Below are positions 26,230 through 36,293 of a DNA stretch of 64,000 nt, in pieces. Position 1 is the first letter of the stretch. Each line of letters begins with the position of its first letter. Both the position numbers and the translations under genes were made by a program. Origin of the DNA: Pseudomonas grandcourensis (GTDB taxonomy: Bacteria; Pseudomonadota; Gammaproteobacteria; Pseudomonadales; Pseudomonadaceae); assembly GCF_039909015.1 (NCBI RefSeq), contig NZ_CP150919.1:224501-288500 (forward strand). Reading direction: 5' to 3'. The notes under the pieces are model-generated. The model searched no databases, was not told the origin of the DNA, and worked only from the letters and a program-made list of their open reading frames with translations.

Positions 26230-27243
26230 ATGTCGTCGATTCGTCATTTCGCTTTGGCCGCCCTGGCCAGCGCCCTTTTTGCCGGTTCCGCCGTTGCCAA
26301 GGACTACGAGCTGCTCAACGTGTCGTATGACCCGACCCGCGAGCTGTACCAGGACTACAACGCCGAGTTCATCAAGTTCTGGCAGAAAGATCACGCAGGC
26401 GACACCGTGAAGGTCCAGCAATCCCACGGCGGTTCGGGCAAACAAGGTCGGGCGGTGATCGATGGTCTGCGTGCCGACGTCGTGACCCTGGCCCTGGCCG
26501 GTGATATCGACGAAATCGCCAAGCTCGGCAAATCCCTGCCTGCCGACTGGCAAAAACGCCTGCCGGACGCCAGCACGCCTTACACCTCGACCATCGTGTT
26601 CCTGGTGCGCAAGGGCAACCCTAAAGGCATCAAGGACTGGGGCGACCTGGTCAAGAATGACGTCTCGGTGATCACGCCGAACCCGAAAACCTCCGGCGGT
26701 GCACGCTGGAACTTCCTCGCGGCCTGGGCCTATGGCCTGAAAGCCAATGGCGGCGACGAAGCCAAGGCCAAGGAATACGTACAGACCCTGTTCAAGCACG
26801 TGCCAGTGCTGGACACCGGCGCCCGCGGCTCGACCATTACCTTCGTCAACAACGGTCAGGGCGACGTATTACTGGCCTGGGAAAACGAAGCCTTCCTGGC
26901 CCTGAAAGAAGAGGGCGGCGCCGACAAGTTCGACATCGTCGTGCCTTCGCTGTCGATTCTCGCCGAGCCACCGGTGGCGGTGGTCGACAAGAACGCCGAG
27001 AAAAAGGGCAACGAACAGATCGCCGAAGCCTACCTCAAGCACCTGTACAGCCCGGCCGGCCAGGAAATCGCGGCGAAGAACTTCTATCGTCCACGTGACA
27101 AGGATGTAGCCGCCAAGTACGCCCAGCAGTTCCCGAAACTGGAACTGGTGAGCATCGACAAGGACTTCGGCGGCTGGAAAACCGCACAGCCGAAATTCTT
27201 CAATGACGGGGGCGTGTTCGACCAGATCTACCAGGCACAGTAA
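26230..27243 (+). CDS. sbp: Periplasmic sulfate/thiosulfate-binding protein
   Basis: 337 residues. Signal peptide ([10 protein letters not shown]), then the Sbp fold with sulfate-contact segments: [19 protein letters not shown], and [19 protein letters not shown]. Delivers sulfate to CysTWA. The whole protein has no Cys and only the initiator Met. AGGAG ribosome site 8 nt upstream. A strong hairpin follows it and may lower transcription of the permease genes. Confidence 0.96.
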   Translation: MSSIRHFALAALASALFAGSAVAKDYELLNVSYDPTRELYQDYNAEFIKFWQKDHAGDTVKVQQSHGGSGKQGRAVIDGLRADVVTLALAGDIDEIAKLGKSLPADWQKRLPDASTPYTSTIVFLVRKGNPKGIKDWGDLVKNDVSVITPNPKTSGGARWNFLAAWAYGLKANGGDEAKAKEYVQTLFKHVPVLDTGARGSTITFVNNGQGDVLLAWENEAFLALKEEGGADKFDIVVPSLSILAEPPVAVVDKNAEKKGNEQIAEAYLKHLYSPAGQEIAAKNFYRPRDKDVAAKYAQQFPKLELVSIDKDFGGWKTAQPKFFNDGGVFDQIYQAQ

Positions 27244-27261
27244 TCTTAAATAGCCATCAAC

Positions 27262-27287
27262 GAGCCCCGGATTCACCTCCGGGGCTC
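27262..27287 (+). promoter_or_regulatory. Hairpin between sbp and cysT (likely 3'-end stabiliser/attenuator)
   Basis: Perfect 9-bp stem GAGCCCCGG/CCGGGGCTC with an 8-nt loop and no T-run. Such hairpins after binding-protein genes protect the upstream mRNA so the binding protein exceeds the permease. Confidence 0.6.
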
Positions 27288-27312
27288 AGTGCGTTCTCAA
27301 CCAAGGACTTTT

Positions 27313-28131
27313 ATGTCGCGTCGTATCTCCCCCGTCATACCCGGCTTCGGGCTGACGCTGGGCTACACCTTGGTGTACCTCAGCCTGATTGTGCTCATAC
27401 CACTGGCGGCGATGTTCGTGCATGCCGCTCAACTCACCTGGGATCAGTTCTGGGCAATCATCTCGGCACCACGGGTGCTGGCTGCGTTGAAGCTCAGCTT
27501 CGGCACCGCCCTGTGTGCCGCGATCATCAACGGCATCATCGGCACGCTGTTGGCCTGGGTATTAGTGCGCTATACCTTCCCTGGACGAAAAGTGATCGAT
27601 GCAATGATCGACTTGCCGTTCGCATTGCCCACGGCGGTGGCCGGTATTGCACTGACGGCGTTGTACACCCCTACCGGTCTGGTCGGTCAGTTTGCAGCGG
27701 ATCTGGGTTTCAAGATCGCCTACACCCCTCTGGGCATCACCCTTGCCCTCACTTTCGTGACACTTCCATTCGTAGTACGTACCGTACAGCCAGTATTGGC
27801 GGATATTCCTCGTGAAGTCGAAGAAGCGGCGGCGTGCCTAGGGGCAAAACCATTGCAGGTTTGCCGCCATATCCTGCTGCCGGCACTGCTTCCGGCATGG
27901 TTGACCGGTTTCGCCTTGGCCTTTGCCCGCGGGGTCGGCGAATATGGTTCGGTGATTTTCATCGCCGGCAACATGCCGATGAAAACCGAGATTCTGCCGC
28001 TGCTGATCATGGTCAAGCTCGACCAATACGATTACACCGGCGCTACCTCCATTGGTGTACTGATGCTGGTGGTTTCCTTCGTCCTGTTGCTGCTGATCAA
28101 CTTGTTGCAGCGGCGCATCGAAACCCCATAA
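27313..28131 (+). CDS. cysT: Sulfate/thiosulfate ABC permease CysT (CysU)
   Basis: 272 residues from ATG 27313 (AAGGA upstream). Six membrane spans and the permease EAA loop [23 protein letters not shown], plus the family phrase [18 protein letters not shown]. Forms the inner-membrane channel with CysW. Confidence 0.96.
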   Translation: MSRRISPVIPGFGLTLGYTLVYLSLIVLIPLAAMFVHAAQLTWDQFWAIISAPRVLAALKLSFGTALCAAIINGIIGTLLAWVLVRYTFPGRKVIDAMIDLPFALPTAVAGIALTALYTPTGLVGQFAADLGFKIAYTPLGITLALTFVTLPFVVRTVQPVLADIPREVEEAAACLGAKPLQVCRHILLPALLPAWLTGFALAFARGVGEYGSVIFIAGNMPMKTEILPLLIMVKLDQYDYTGATSIGVLMLVVSFVLLLLINLLQRRIETP

Positions 28132-28142
28132 GGAGGCGCACC

Positions 28143-29012
28143 ATGTCCCAATCGTCTATTGCTGCCGCTTCCTCGAACGCTGCCCGCCGTGGCAGTGCGA
28201 CTTCGCGGCGAATCCTGATCGGCCTTGGCTGGCTGATTTTTGCGCTGTTCCTGCTGCTGCCGCTGTTCATCGTGGTGTCCCAGGGCCTGAAGCTCGGCCT
28301 CGGGGCGTTTTTCACCGCGATCTTTGAGCCGGACGCGCTGTCGGCGCTGAAACTCACGGTCATCGCCGTATTGATTTCGGTGCCGCTGAACCTGGTGTTT
28401 GGCGTCAGTGCCGCGTGGTGCGTGAGCAAGTACTCGTTCCGTGGCAAGAGCATGCTGGTGACACTGATCGACCTGCCGTTCTCGGTGTCGCCGGTGATCG
28501 CCGGTCTGGTCTATGTGCTGATGTTCGGCGCCCAGGGCCTGTTCGGCCCTTGGTTACAGGACCACGACATCCAGATCGTCTTCGCCCTGCCGGGCATCGT
28601 GCTGGCAACGATTTTCGTCACCGTGCCGTTCGTGGCCCGTGAGCTGATCCCGCTGATGCAGGAGCAAGGCACCCAGGAAGAGGAGGCCGCGCGCCTGCTC
28701 GGCGCCAACGGCTGGCAGATGTTCTGGCACGTCACCGTGCCCAACATCAAATGGGGCCTGATCTACGGCGTGGTGTTGTGTACCGCGCGGGCCATGGGGG
28801 AGTTCGGTGCGGTGTCGGTGGTTTCCGGGCACATTCGCGGGGTGACCAACACTCTGCCGCTGCACGTCGAGATCCTCTACAACGAATACAACCACGTGGC
28901 CGCGTTCGCCGTGGCGAGCCTGTTGCTGATCCTGGCGCTCTTCATCCTGCTGCTCAAGCAGTGGAGCGAAAACCGTATTAACCGCCTGCGCGCCAGCGCC
29001 GCGGAGGAATAA
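28143..29012 (+). CDS. cysW: Sulfate/thiosulfate ABC permease CysW
   Basis: 289 residues from ATG 28143 (AAGGAGG upstream). Six membrane spans, [20 protein letters not shown] and the EAA loop [20 protein letters not shown]. Second half of the sulfate channel; 11 bp after cysT, 3 bp before cysA. Confidence 0.96.
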   Translation: MSQSSIAAASSNAARRGSATSRRILIGLGWLIFALFLLLPLFIVVSQGLKLGLGAFFTAIFEPDALSALKLTVIAVLISVPLNLVFGVSAAWCVSKYSFRGKSMLVTLIDLPFSVSPVIAGLVYVLMFGAQGLFGPWLQDHDIQIVFALPGIVLATIFVTVPFVARELIPLMQEQGTQEEEAARLLGANGWQMFWHVTVPNIKWGLIYGVVLCTARAMGEFGAVSVVSGHIRGVTNTLPLHVEILYNEYNHVAAFAVASLLLILALFILLLKQWSENRINRLRASAAEE

Positions 29013-29015
29013 TTC

Positions 29016-30005
29016 ATGTCGATCGAAGTGCGTAACGTCAGCAAGAATTTCAACGCGTTCAAGGCGCTGGACAACATCAGCCTGGACATCCAGAGCGGCG
29101 AACTCGTCGCGTTGCTCGGGCCGTCAGGCTGCGGCAAGACCACGCTGCTGCGGATCATCGCCGGCCTGGAAACCCCGGATCAGGGCAACATCGTGTTCCA
29201 CGGTGAAGACGTTTCCGGCCACGACGTGCGGGATCGCAACGTCGGTTTCGTGTTTCAGCACTACGCCTTGTTCCGCCACATGACGGTGTTCGACAACGTC
29301 GCATTCGGCCTGCGCATGAAGCCGAAAAACCAGCGTCCGAGCGAAAGCCAGATCGCAACCAAGGTTCACGAACTGCTGAACATGGTGCAACTGGACTGGT
29401 TGTCGGATCGCTACCCGGAGCAACTCTCCGGCGGCCAACGTCAGCGCATTGCCTTGGCCCGAGCGCTGGCGGTGGAGCCGAAAGTGCTGTTGCTCGACGA
29501 ACCTTTCGGCGCCCTCGACGCCAAGGTCCGTAAAGAGCTGCGCCGCTGGTTGGCGCGACTGCACGAAGACATCAACCTGACCTCGGTGTTCGTGACCCAC
29601 GACCAGGAAGAAGCGATGGAAGTCGCCGACCGTATCGTGGTGATGAACAAGGGTGTGATCGAGCAGATCGGCTCACCGGGCGACGTCTACGAAAACCCGG
29701 CCAGCGATTTCGTCTATCACTTCCTCGGTGATTCGAACCGACTGCACCTGGGCGAAGACAAACACGTGCTGTTCCGCCCGCATGAAGTGTCGCTGTCACG
29801 CCATGAACTGGAAGATCACCACGCCGCTGAAGTGCGCGATATTCGTCCGTTGGGCGCGACGACGCGGGTGACGTTGAAGGTCGAAGGGCAGAGCGATCTG
29901 ATCGAGGCCGAAGTGGTCAAGGATCACGACAGCCTGGTCGGGTTGGCGAAGGGAGAGACGCTGTTCTTCAAGCCGAAGGTCTGGCAGAAAGTCGCCAACA
30001 TCTAA
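29016..30005 (+). CDS. cysA: Sulfate/thiosulfate ABC transporter ATPase CysA
   Basis: 329 residues. Walker [11 protein letters not shown]-loop VFQHYALF, signature [15 protein letters not shown], Walker [13 protein letters not shown], switch His in FVTHDQEEA, and a C-terminal regulatory TOBE-like domain. Energises sulfate import; last gene of the operon, which ends at a REP inverted repeat. Confidence 0.96.
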   Translation: MSIEVRNVSKNFNAFKALDNISLDIQSGELVALLGPSGCGKTTLLRIIAGLETPDQGNIVFHGEDVSGHDVRDRNVGFVFQHYALFRHMTVFDNVAFGLRMKPKNQRPSESQIATKVHELLNMVQLDWLSDRYPEQLSGGQRQRIALARALAVEPKVLLLDEPFGALDAKVRKELRRWLARLHEDINLTSVFVTHDQEEAMEVADRIVVMNKGVIEQIGSPGDVYENPASDFVYHFLGDSNRLHLGEDKHVLFRPHEVSLSRHELEDHHAAEVRDIRPLGATTRVTLKVEGQSDLIEAEVVKDHDSLVGLAKGETLFFKPKVWQKVANI

Positions 30006-30013
30006 GGTCAAAA

Positions 30014-30082
30014 GATCGCAGCCTGCGGCAGCTCCTACAGGGGTGCAGCTTTCCTCTGTAGGAGCTGCCGCAGGCTGCGATC
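30014..30082. repeat. Long inverted repeat of a second REP family
   Basis: Perfect 27-bp inverted repeat (30014-30040 with 30056-30082), core GCAGCCTGCGGCAGCTCC, with a 15-nt loop. The sequence is unrelated to the GTGGGAGCGAGC REP family used elsewhere in the window. Sits between cysA and the convergent DUF962 gene. Confidence 0.9.
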
Positions 30083-30094
30083 CTTTAAAGCGGC

Positions 30095-30613
30095 CTAAGC
30101 CGCCGCATTTTTGCGATTGACTCGAACACCCCCTGCCCGCGCCTCGATCTGCTCTTTCAGGTCATGCCGCATCCCCAGCATGAACGCCAACTCGGCCACC
30201 ACAAACAACGGCCCGACAATCAACCCGGTCACGTCATCGACAAATGCCGGCTTGCGCCCTTCGTAGTGATGGCCGACAAACTGGATCGCCCAGCCGATCA
30301 CGAACATCGCCACGCCGCTGCCCAGCCAGACCAGCGTGCTTTGTTGCGCCAGCACCTGACCTGCCCAGACACACAGCCCGAGCAACACCGTCATCAGCAC
30401 CCCAAGGCGCAGTTCAAGGCGCAGGTAAAACCACGCTGAGGCCAGCGACACCAGCACCGCCGGCGAAAGCCAGCCCCCGGCCCACTGCGGACGTGACAGC
30501 AGCACGGCCACGGCCACCACGATCAGTGGAATACCGATAAAGTGCGAGGCAATGTTGCGCGGGTCACGGTGGTAGGCGGCGTATTGACTGAGGTGGTCGA
30601 CGAGGCTTTTCAT
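30095..30613 (-). CDS. DUF962 / Mpo1-like membrane protein
   Basis: 172 residues, AGGAG before ATG 30613. Four to five membrane spans and the family histidines in ASHFIGIP and FVGHHYEGRKPAFVDD. Yeast Mpo1 in this family is an Fe(II) dioxygenase in 2-hydroxy fatty acid alpha-oxidation; whether the bacterial protein shares that activity is unknown. Confidence 0.85.
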   Translation of the reverse strand: MKSLVDHLSQYAAYHRDPRNIASHFIGIPLIVVAVAVLLSRPQWAGGWLSPAVLVSLASAWFYLRLELRLGVLMTVLLGLCVWAGQVLAQQSTLVWLGSGVAMFVIGWAIQFVGHHYEGRKPAFVDDVTGLIVGPLFVVAELAFMLGMRHDLKEQIEARAGGVRVNRKNAAA

Positions 30614-30696
30614 TGTTGTTCTCCTGTGGGGTGATTGATCATGCCCCGGGGTCACTTCCCGCTCTGTCAGCCAGGCGACAATCTCTAGGAGTTTTC

Positions 30697-31383
30697 ATGG
30701 ATATGCAGGTCTGGCGTCCACGCCTGATGAGCGGTCAGTGGTTCAGCCATTTGCCTGTTTCCCTACAGGATAGCCTGCTGTCGGCGGCCAGGCTGCGGCG
30801 CCTGTCGCCGGGTCAGCGGCTGTTCAAACGTGGCGATCCGCCCTGCGGCCTGTACGCGGTGCTTGAAGGCGCAGTGCGCGTCGGTGCCGTGAGCGAGCAG
30901 GGCAAGGAAGCGTTGCTGAGCCTGGTGGAGCCGCCGCACTGGTTCGGCGAAATCTGCCTGTTCGATGGCCAGCCACGCACCCACGATGCCTACGGCGTGG
31001 GCCAGTGCACACTGCTGCATATTCCCCAGAACACCTTGCTGGCGCTGCTCGACGAGCATCCGCAGCACTGGCGACATCTGGCGTTGCTGATGAGCCAGAA
31101 ATTGCGCATGACCTTCATCAACCTCGAACAACTGAGCCTGTTGCCGGCCCCGGCACGGCTGGCGCATCGCTTGCTGATGATCGCCGAAGGCTACGGCGAG
31201 ACCGCTCCCCCGCGCCGTGTTCTGCAACTGCCCCAGGAACAGTTGGCGTCGATGCTGTCTTTGTCACGTCAAACCACCAATCAAATCCTCAAGGATTTGC
31301 AAGGGCAGGGGATCCTGAATCTCGGCTATGGCGAGATCGAGATTCTTGATGCGCAGAGGTTGCGGGCGTTGGCGATGGTCTGA
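30697..31383 (+). CDS. Crp/Fnr family transcriptional regulator
   Basis: 228 residues from ATG 30697 (TAGGAG upstream). N-terminal cyclic-nucleotide-binding-like domain (LSPGQRLFKRGDPPCGLYAVLEGAVRVG; GEICLFDGQPRTHDA), dimer helix, and C-terminal winged helix (LPQEQLASMLSLSRQTTNQILKDLQGQG). No Cys cluster for an Fe-S centre, so not a classical Fnr. Ligand unknown. Confidence 0.88.
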   Translation: MDMQVWRPRLMSGQWFSHLPVSLQDSLLSAARLRRLSPGQRLFKRGDPPCGLYAVLEGAVRVGAVSEQGKEALLSLVEPPHWFGEICLFDGQPRTHDAYGVGQCTLLHIPQNTLLALLDEHPQHWRHLALLMSQKLRMTFINLEQLSLLPAPARLAHRLLMIAEGYGETAPPRRVLQLPQEQLASMLSLSRQTTNQILKDLQGQGILNLGYGEIEILDAQRLRALAMV

Positions 31384-31429
31384 TGCCTGATGCCTGATGC
31401 CTGATGCCTGATGCCTGATGCCTGATGCA
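31381..31429. repeat. 7-bp tandem repeat (TGATGCC) x6 plus one variant
   Basis: Six perfect copies of TGATGCC and one TGATGCA in tandem. The first copy contains the TGA stop of the Crp/Fnr gene, so unit gain or loss changes only the 3' untranslated length. The following 111 bp (31430-31540) is AT-rich with an ATCACATA/TATGTGAT inverted repeat (31460-31467, 31514-31521) and no gene. Confidence 0.95.
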
Positions 31430-31540
31430 GGGTGTCAGTAAATACAACTGGATTACAGATCACATATGCACCAAATACGATGCATAAATAAGTAATTTCA
31501 GAATATGCACTGTATGTGATGCAGCCTGGTCAAAGGCGGA

Positions 31541-32545
31541 TCAGCGCAACCCATCCCGAAACTGCCCCGGCGTCATTCCCGTCCAGCGCTTGAAGGCGCG
31601 GCTGAAGCTGCTGGTGTCGGCAAACCCGAGCAGATAACTGATTTCGCTCAACGAACATTGTGGGTCACGCAAGTGCAGCAGCGCCAGATTTTCACGGCTT
31701 TCGTTTAGCAGCGTGTCGAACCGGTAGCCTTCATCGGCCAGGTGTCGCTGCAGGCTGCGCAGGCTCAGGTGCAGGGCCTTGGCGATGTGTTCGGCGCTGG
31801 GTTCGCCTTCGGGCAGTTGTTCTTCAATGGCGTCGCGGACCTTGCGTTCCCACGTCAGCGGCTTGAGTTGCGCCAGGGTGCGATTGAGCACGGTTTCATT
31901 GTGCTCGGCCAGTTCCGGGTTGGCGTCGTCCAGGTGGCTGTCGAAGTCGACGAGGGCGAATTCCAGTCGGTCTTCGTCGGCGCCGAAGTGCACGGGTGAG
32001 CGAAAGACTTTATGCCATTGGTGCGCGTCTGCCGGCTCCGGGCGGCGCAGGTAGGTCGCCAGCGGCGCGTAGTCGCGACCCAGGCGATTGCGGCAAGTGC
32101 GCACGTAAATCGCCATGAACGCGTCGATGGCTTCGAAGGCCGGGGCCGGATTACCCATCGGAACTTTCAGACGGAAACAGTAGCGATCTTCGACGCGGGT
32201 CAGCTCCAGCTCCAGCGCATCGCTGACCACTTGGTAATAGCGCACGATGCGCTCGAACACTTCACGCAGGCTGCCGCTGGCCACCAGCGCATAACCCAGC
32301 GCATGGAAGGTGGTCGGGCTGACGAAACGCGAAACCCGCAAACCGATCGCCGGGTCGCCGCTGGCCTGAACCGCCAGATTCCACAGGTGCGTGGTGCCCG
32401 ACAGCGGGTAGCGCGCGTTCGGGTCGTCCATCAGTTGCGGGTCGAGCCCCGCTTGGTGGCACAGGGCGGTGCTGTCGATGCCCAGGGCATCGAGTTGCTT
32501 GCGCAGGGCGCGGGTCCAGCTGGCGAGGGAGGTCGGTTCAGTCAT
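31541..32545 (-). CDS. AraC-family transcriptional regulator (OruR/ArgR-like layout)
   Basis: 334 residues. N-terminal arabinose-binding-like sensing domain (family of OruR and similar) and C-terminal AraC HTH (LHLSLRSLQRHLADEGYRFD; DTSSFSRAFKRWTGMTPGQFR). Divergent from the desaturase-like gene with a 100-bp shared promoter region, so it probably controls that gene. Confidence 0.88.
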   Translation of the reverse strand: MTEPTSLASWTRALRKQLDALGIDSTALCHQAGLDPQLMDDPNARYPLSGTTHLWNLAVQASGDPAIGLRVSRFVSPTTFHALGYALVASGSLREVFERIVRYYQVVSDALELELTRVEDRYCFRLKVPMGNPAPAFEAIDAFMAIYVRTCRNRLGRDYAPLATYLRRPEPADAHQWHKVFRSPVHFGADEDRLEFALVDFDSHLDDANPELAEHNETVLNRTLAQLKPLTWERKVRDAIEEQLPEGEPSAEHIAKALHLSLRSLQRHLADEGYRFDTLLNESRENLALLHLRDPQCSLSEISYLLGFADTSSFSRAFKRWTGMTPGQFRDGLR

Positions 32546-32645
32546 GCTGATTGGCGCTTCCGGTCAACAGGTTGGCGTTCTCGGCTACCGCCTTGCAGAG
32601 GTTCCCAAGGCAGGATGCAACCATCAATAACCAGAGGATGGAAGC

Positions 32646-33719
32646 ATGAGTGGTACTTCTGCAAGCCCCCAACGACTGAATGCAGCTCAACGATCGGCCA
32701 AAATCCGTGAAGTGGTGCTGGCCAGAGGCGTCGAGCTGCGTGAGCAATACCCGATTCTCAAACATCAGGACGCCCTCGGCGCGGGCATTCTGGCCTTCGC
32801 CCTGGCCGGCATGGTCGGTTCGGCGGCGCTCTACATGACCGGGCACATGGCGTGGTGGGCGTGCCTGCTGCTCAACGGTTTTTTCGCCTCGTTGACCCAT
32901 GAGCTGGAACACGACCTGATCCACAGCATGTACTTTCGCAAGCGGAAGGTGCCGCACAACCTGATGATGGGGTTGGTGTGGCTGGCGCGCCCGAGCACCA
33001 TCAATCCGTGGATTCGCCGCCATCTGCACCTCAATCACCACAAGGTGTCGGGTTCTGAAACCGACATGGAAGAACGCGCCATTACCAACGGCGAACCATG
33101 GGGTATCGCGCGGTTTTTGATGATTGGCGACAACATGATGTCGTCGTTCATCCGCATGCTGCGGGCCAAGACCTGGGCCATGAAGTTCAGCATCATTTAC
33201 CGCACGCTGAAGGTCTACGCACCGCTGGCGCTGATGCATTGGGGCGCGTGGTACGTGTTTCTCGGTTTCCACGCAGCGAACGGCGTTGCACATCTGATGG
33301 GCGCACCGATCGAATGGTCGGCAACGACGTTGTCGGTGATGCAGGTGATCGACATCGCGGCGGTGGTGATCATCGGCCCGAATGTGTTGCGCACATTCTG
33401 CCTGCACTTCATCAGCTCGAACATGCACTACTACGGTGACGTGGAACCGGGCAACGTGATGCAGCAGTGCCAGGTGCTGAACGCGTGGTGGCTGTGGCCG
33501 TTGCAGGCGTTCTGCTTCAATTTCGGCAGCAGCCACGGGATCCATCACTTTGTGGTGAAGGAACCGTTCTACATTCGGCAGATGACTGTACCGGTGGGGC
33601 ACAAGGTGATGCGTGAGATGGGCGTGCGGTTTAATGATTTCGGTACGTTTGCGCGGGCTAACCGGTTTGAGGGCAAGGACGAAGTGGTCGGAGAGAAGGT
33701 GCGTACGGCTCAGGCTTGA
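32646..33719 (+). CDS. Membrane di-iron fatty acid desaturase-like enzyme
   Basis: 357 residues. Histidine boxes HELEHDLIH, HLHLNHHK and HGIHHF plus an extra His in SSNMHYYGDVEPGN, four hydrophobic segments. It belongs to the membrane desaturase/hydroxylase superfamily but differs clearly from DesA. The arrangement resembles UndB-type fatty-acid decarboxylases known from some Pseudomonas (1-alkene formation), which I cannot confirm without alignment. Controlled probably by the divergent AraC regulator. Confidence 0.8.
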   Translation: MSGTSASPQRLNAAQRSAKIREVVLARGVELREQYPILKHQDALGAGILAFALAGMVGSAALYMTGHMAWWACLLLNGFFASLTHELEHDLIHSMYFRKRKVPHNLMMGLVWLARPSTINPWIRRHLHLNHHKVSGSETDMEERAITNGEPWGIARFLMIGDNMMSSFIRMLRAKTWAMKFSIIYRTLKVYAPLALMHWGAWYVFLGFHAANGVAHLMGAPIEWSATTLSVMQVIDIAAVVIIGPNVLRTFCLHFISSNMHYYGDVEPGNVMQQCQVLNAWWLWPLQAFCFNFGSSHGIHHFVVKEPFYIRQMTVPVGHKVMREMGVRFNDFGTFARANRFEGKDEVVGEKVRTAQA

Positions 33720-33739
33720 GGCTTGTCTGTAAGGGCCCC

Positions 33740-33832
33740 ATCGCGAGCAAGCTCGCTCCCACATTTGATCTTCAGTGGACACATAGTTTGTGAACAACTG
33801 AGATCCCCTGTGGGAGCGAGCTTGCTCGCGAT
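33740..33832. repeat. REP doublet (REPIN) downstream of the desaturase-like gene
   Basis: Perfect 24-bp inverted arms (33740-33763 and 33809-33832) of the GTGGGAGCGAGC REP, 45-nt spacer, between convergent genes. Confidence 0.92.
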
Positions 33833-33851
33833 AGCGGTGGTTCAGGCTGAA

Positions 33852-35477
<1,626 letters not shown>

Positions 35478-36293
35478 TCAGTAGGCAATGAAGGACAGCG
35501 GCAGATCGCGGACCTGCACCGGCACGTGGGGCTGGTAGTGATCGTCGCTGGTGAGTTCGTGAAGCAGTTCTTCGCGCAATTGGTGGAAGTCGAAACTGCT
35601 GCGCTGGCGCGGATGGGGCAGGGCGATGTCGACCACTTGCTTGATCCGCCCCGGACGCGGCTCCATCACCACCACGCGGTCGGCGAGGAAGATCGCTTCC
35701 TCGACATCGTGGGTGACCAGCACGGTGGTGATTTTTGCCCGGGCGCGGATCGCCAGCAGTTCGTCCTGCATCTGCTGGCGGGTCAGCGCATCGAGGGCGC
35801 CGAAGGGCTCGTCCAGCAGCAGAATCCGTGGGCTGGCCACCAGGCCGCGAGCAATGGCCACGCGCTGCGCCATGCCGCCGGAGAGCTGGTGCGGATAGGC
35901 GCGGGCGAAGTCGCCCAGGCCCACCAGTTCGATGAAGTCATGGATGCGCTTGTGCTTTTGCGTAGCGCTCAATGGCTCGTTGACCAGGCCCAGACCGATG
36001 TTGTCGGCCACGCTTAGCCACGGGAACAAGCGGTGTTCCTGAAAGACGATGCCGCGCTCGCCGCCGATGCCGGTGACGGCTTTTCCGTCGACGCTGATCT
36101 GCCCGCGAAATTGCGTATCGAGGCCCACCAGCAGCCGCAGCAAAGTGGACTTGCCGCAACCGCTGGAGCCAACGATGGCGACGAATTCGCCCTCGGCGAT
36201 GTCCAGGTTGAACTCGCGAATGGCCTCAAGTGTGAAGCCGTCGACGTCGAAGGTTTTACCCACGTGATTGAAGCTGACAATCGGTGCGTTCAT
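35478..36293 (-). CDS. atsC: Sulfate-ester ABC transporter ATPase
   Basis: 271 residues. Walker A GSSGCGKST, Q-loop FQEHRLFPW, signature LSGGMAQRVAIARGL, Walker [13 protein letters not shown]. Belongs to the SsuB/TauB group. Overlaps the permease gene by 4 nt and precedes atsA by 15 nt. Confidence 0.92.
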   Translation of the reverse strand: MNAPIVSFNHVGKTFDVDGFTLEAIREFNLDIAEGEFVAIVGSSGCGKSTLLRLLVGLDTQFRGQISVDGKAVTGIGGERGIVFQEHRLFPWLSVADNIGLGLVNEPLSATQKHKRIHDFIELVGLGDFARAYPHQLSGGMAQRVAIARGLVASPRILLLDEPFGALDALTRQQMQDELLAIRARAKITTVLVTHDVEEAIFLADRVVVMEPRPGRIKQVVDIALPHPRQRSSFDFHQLREELLHELTSDDHYQPHVPVQVRDLPLSFIAY

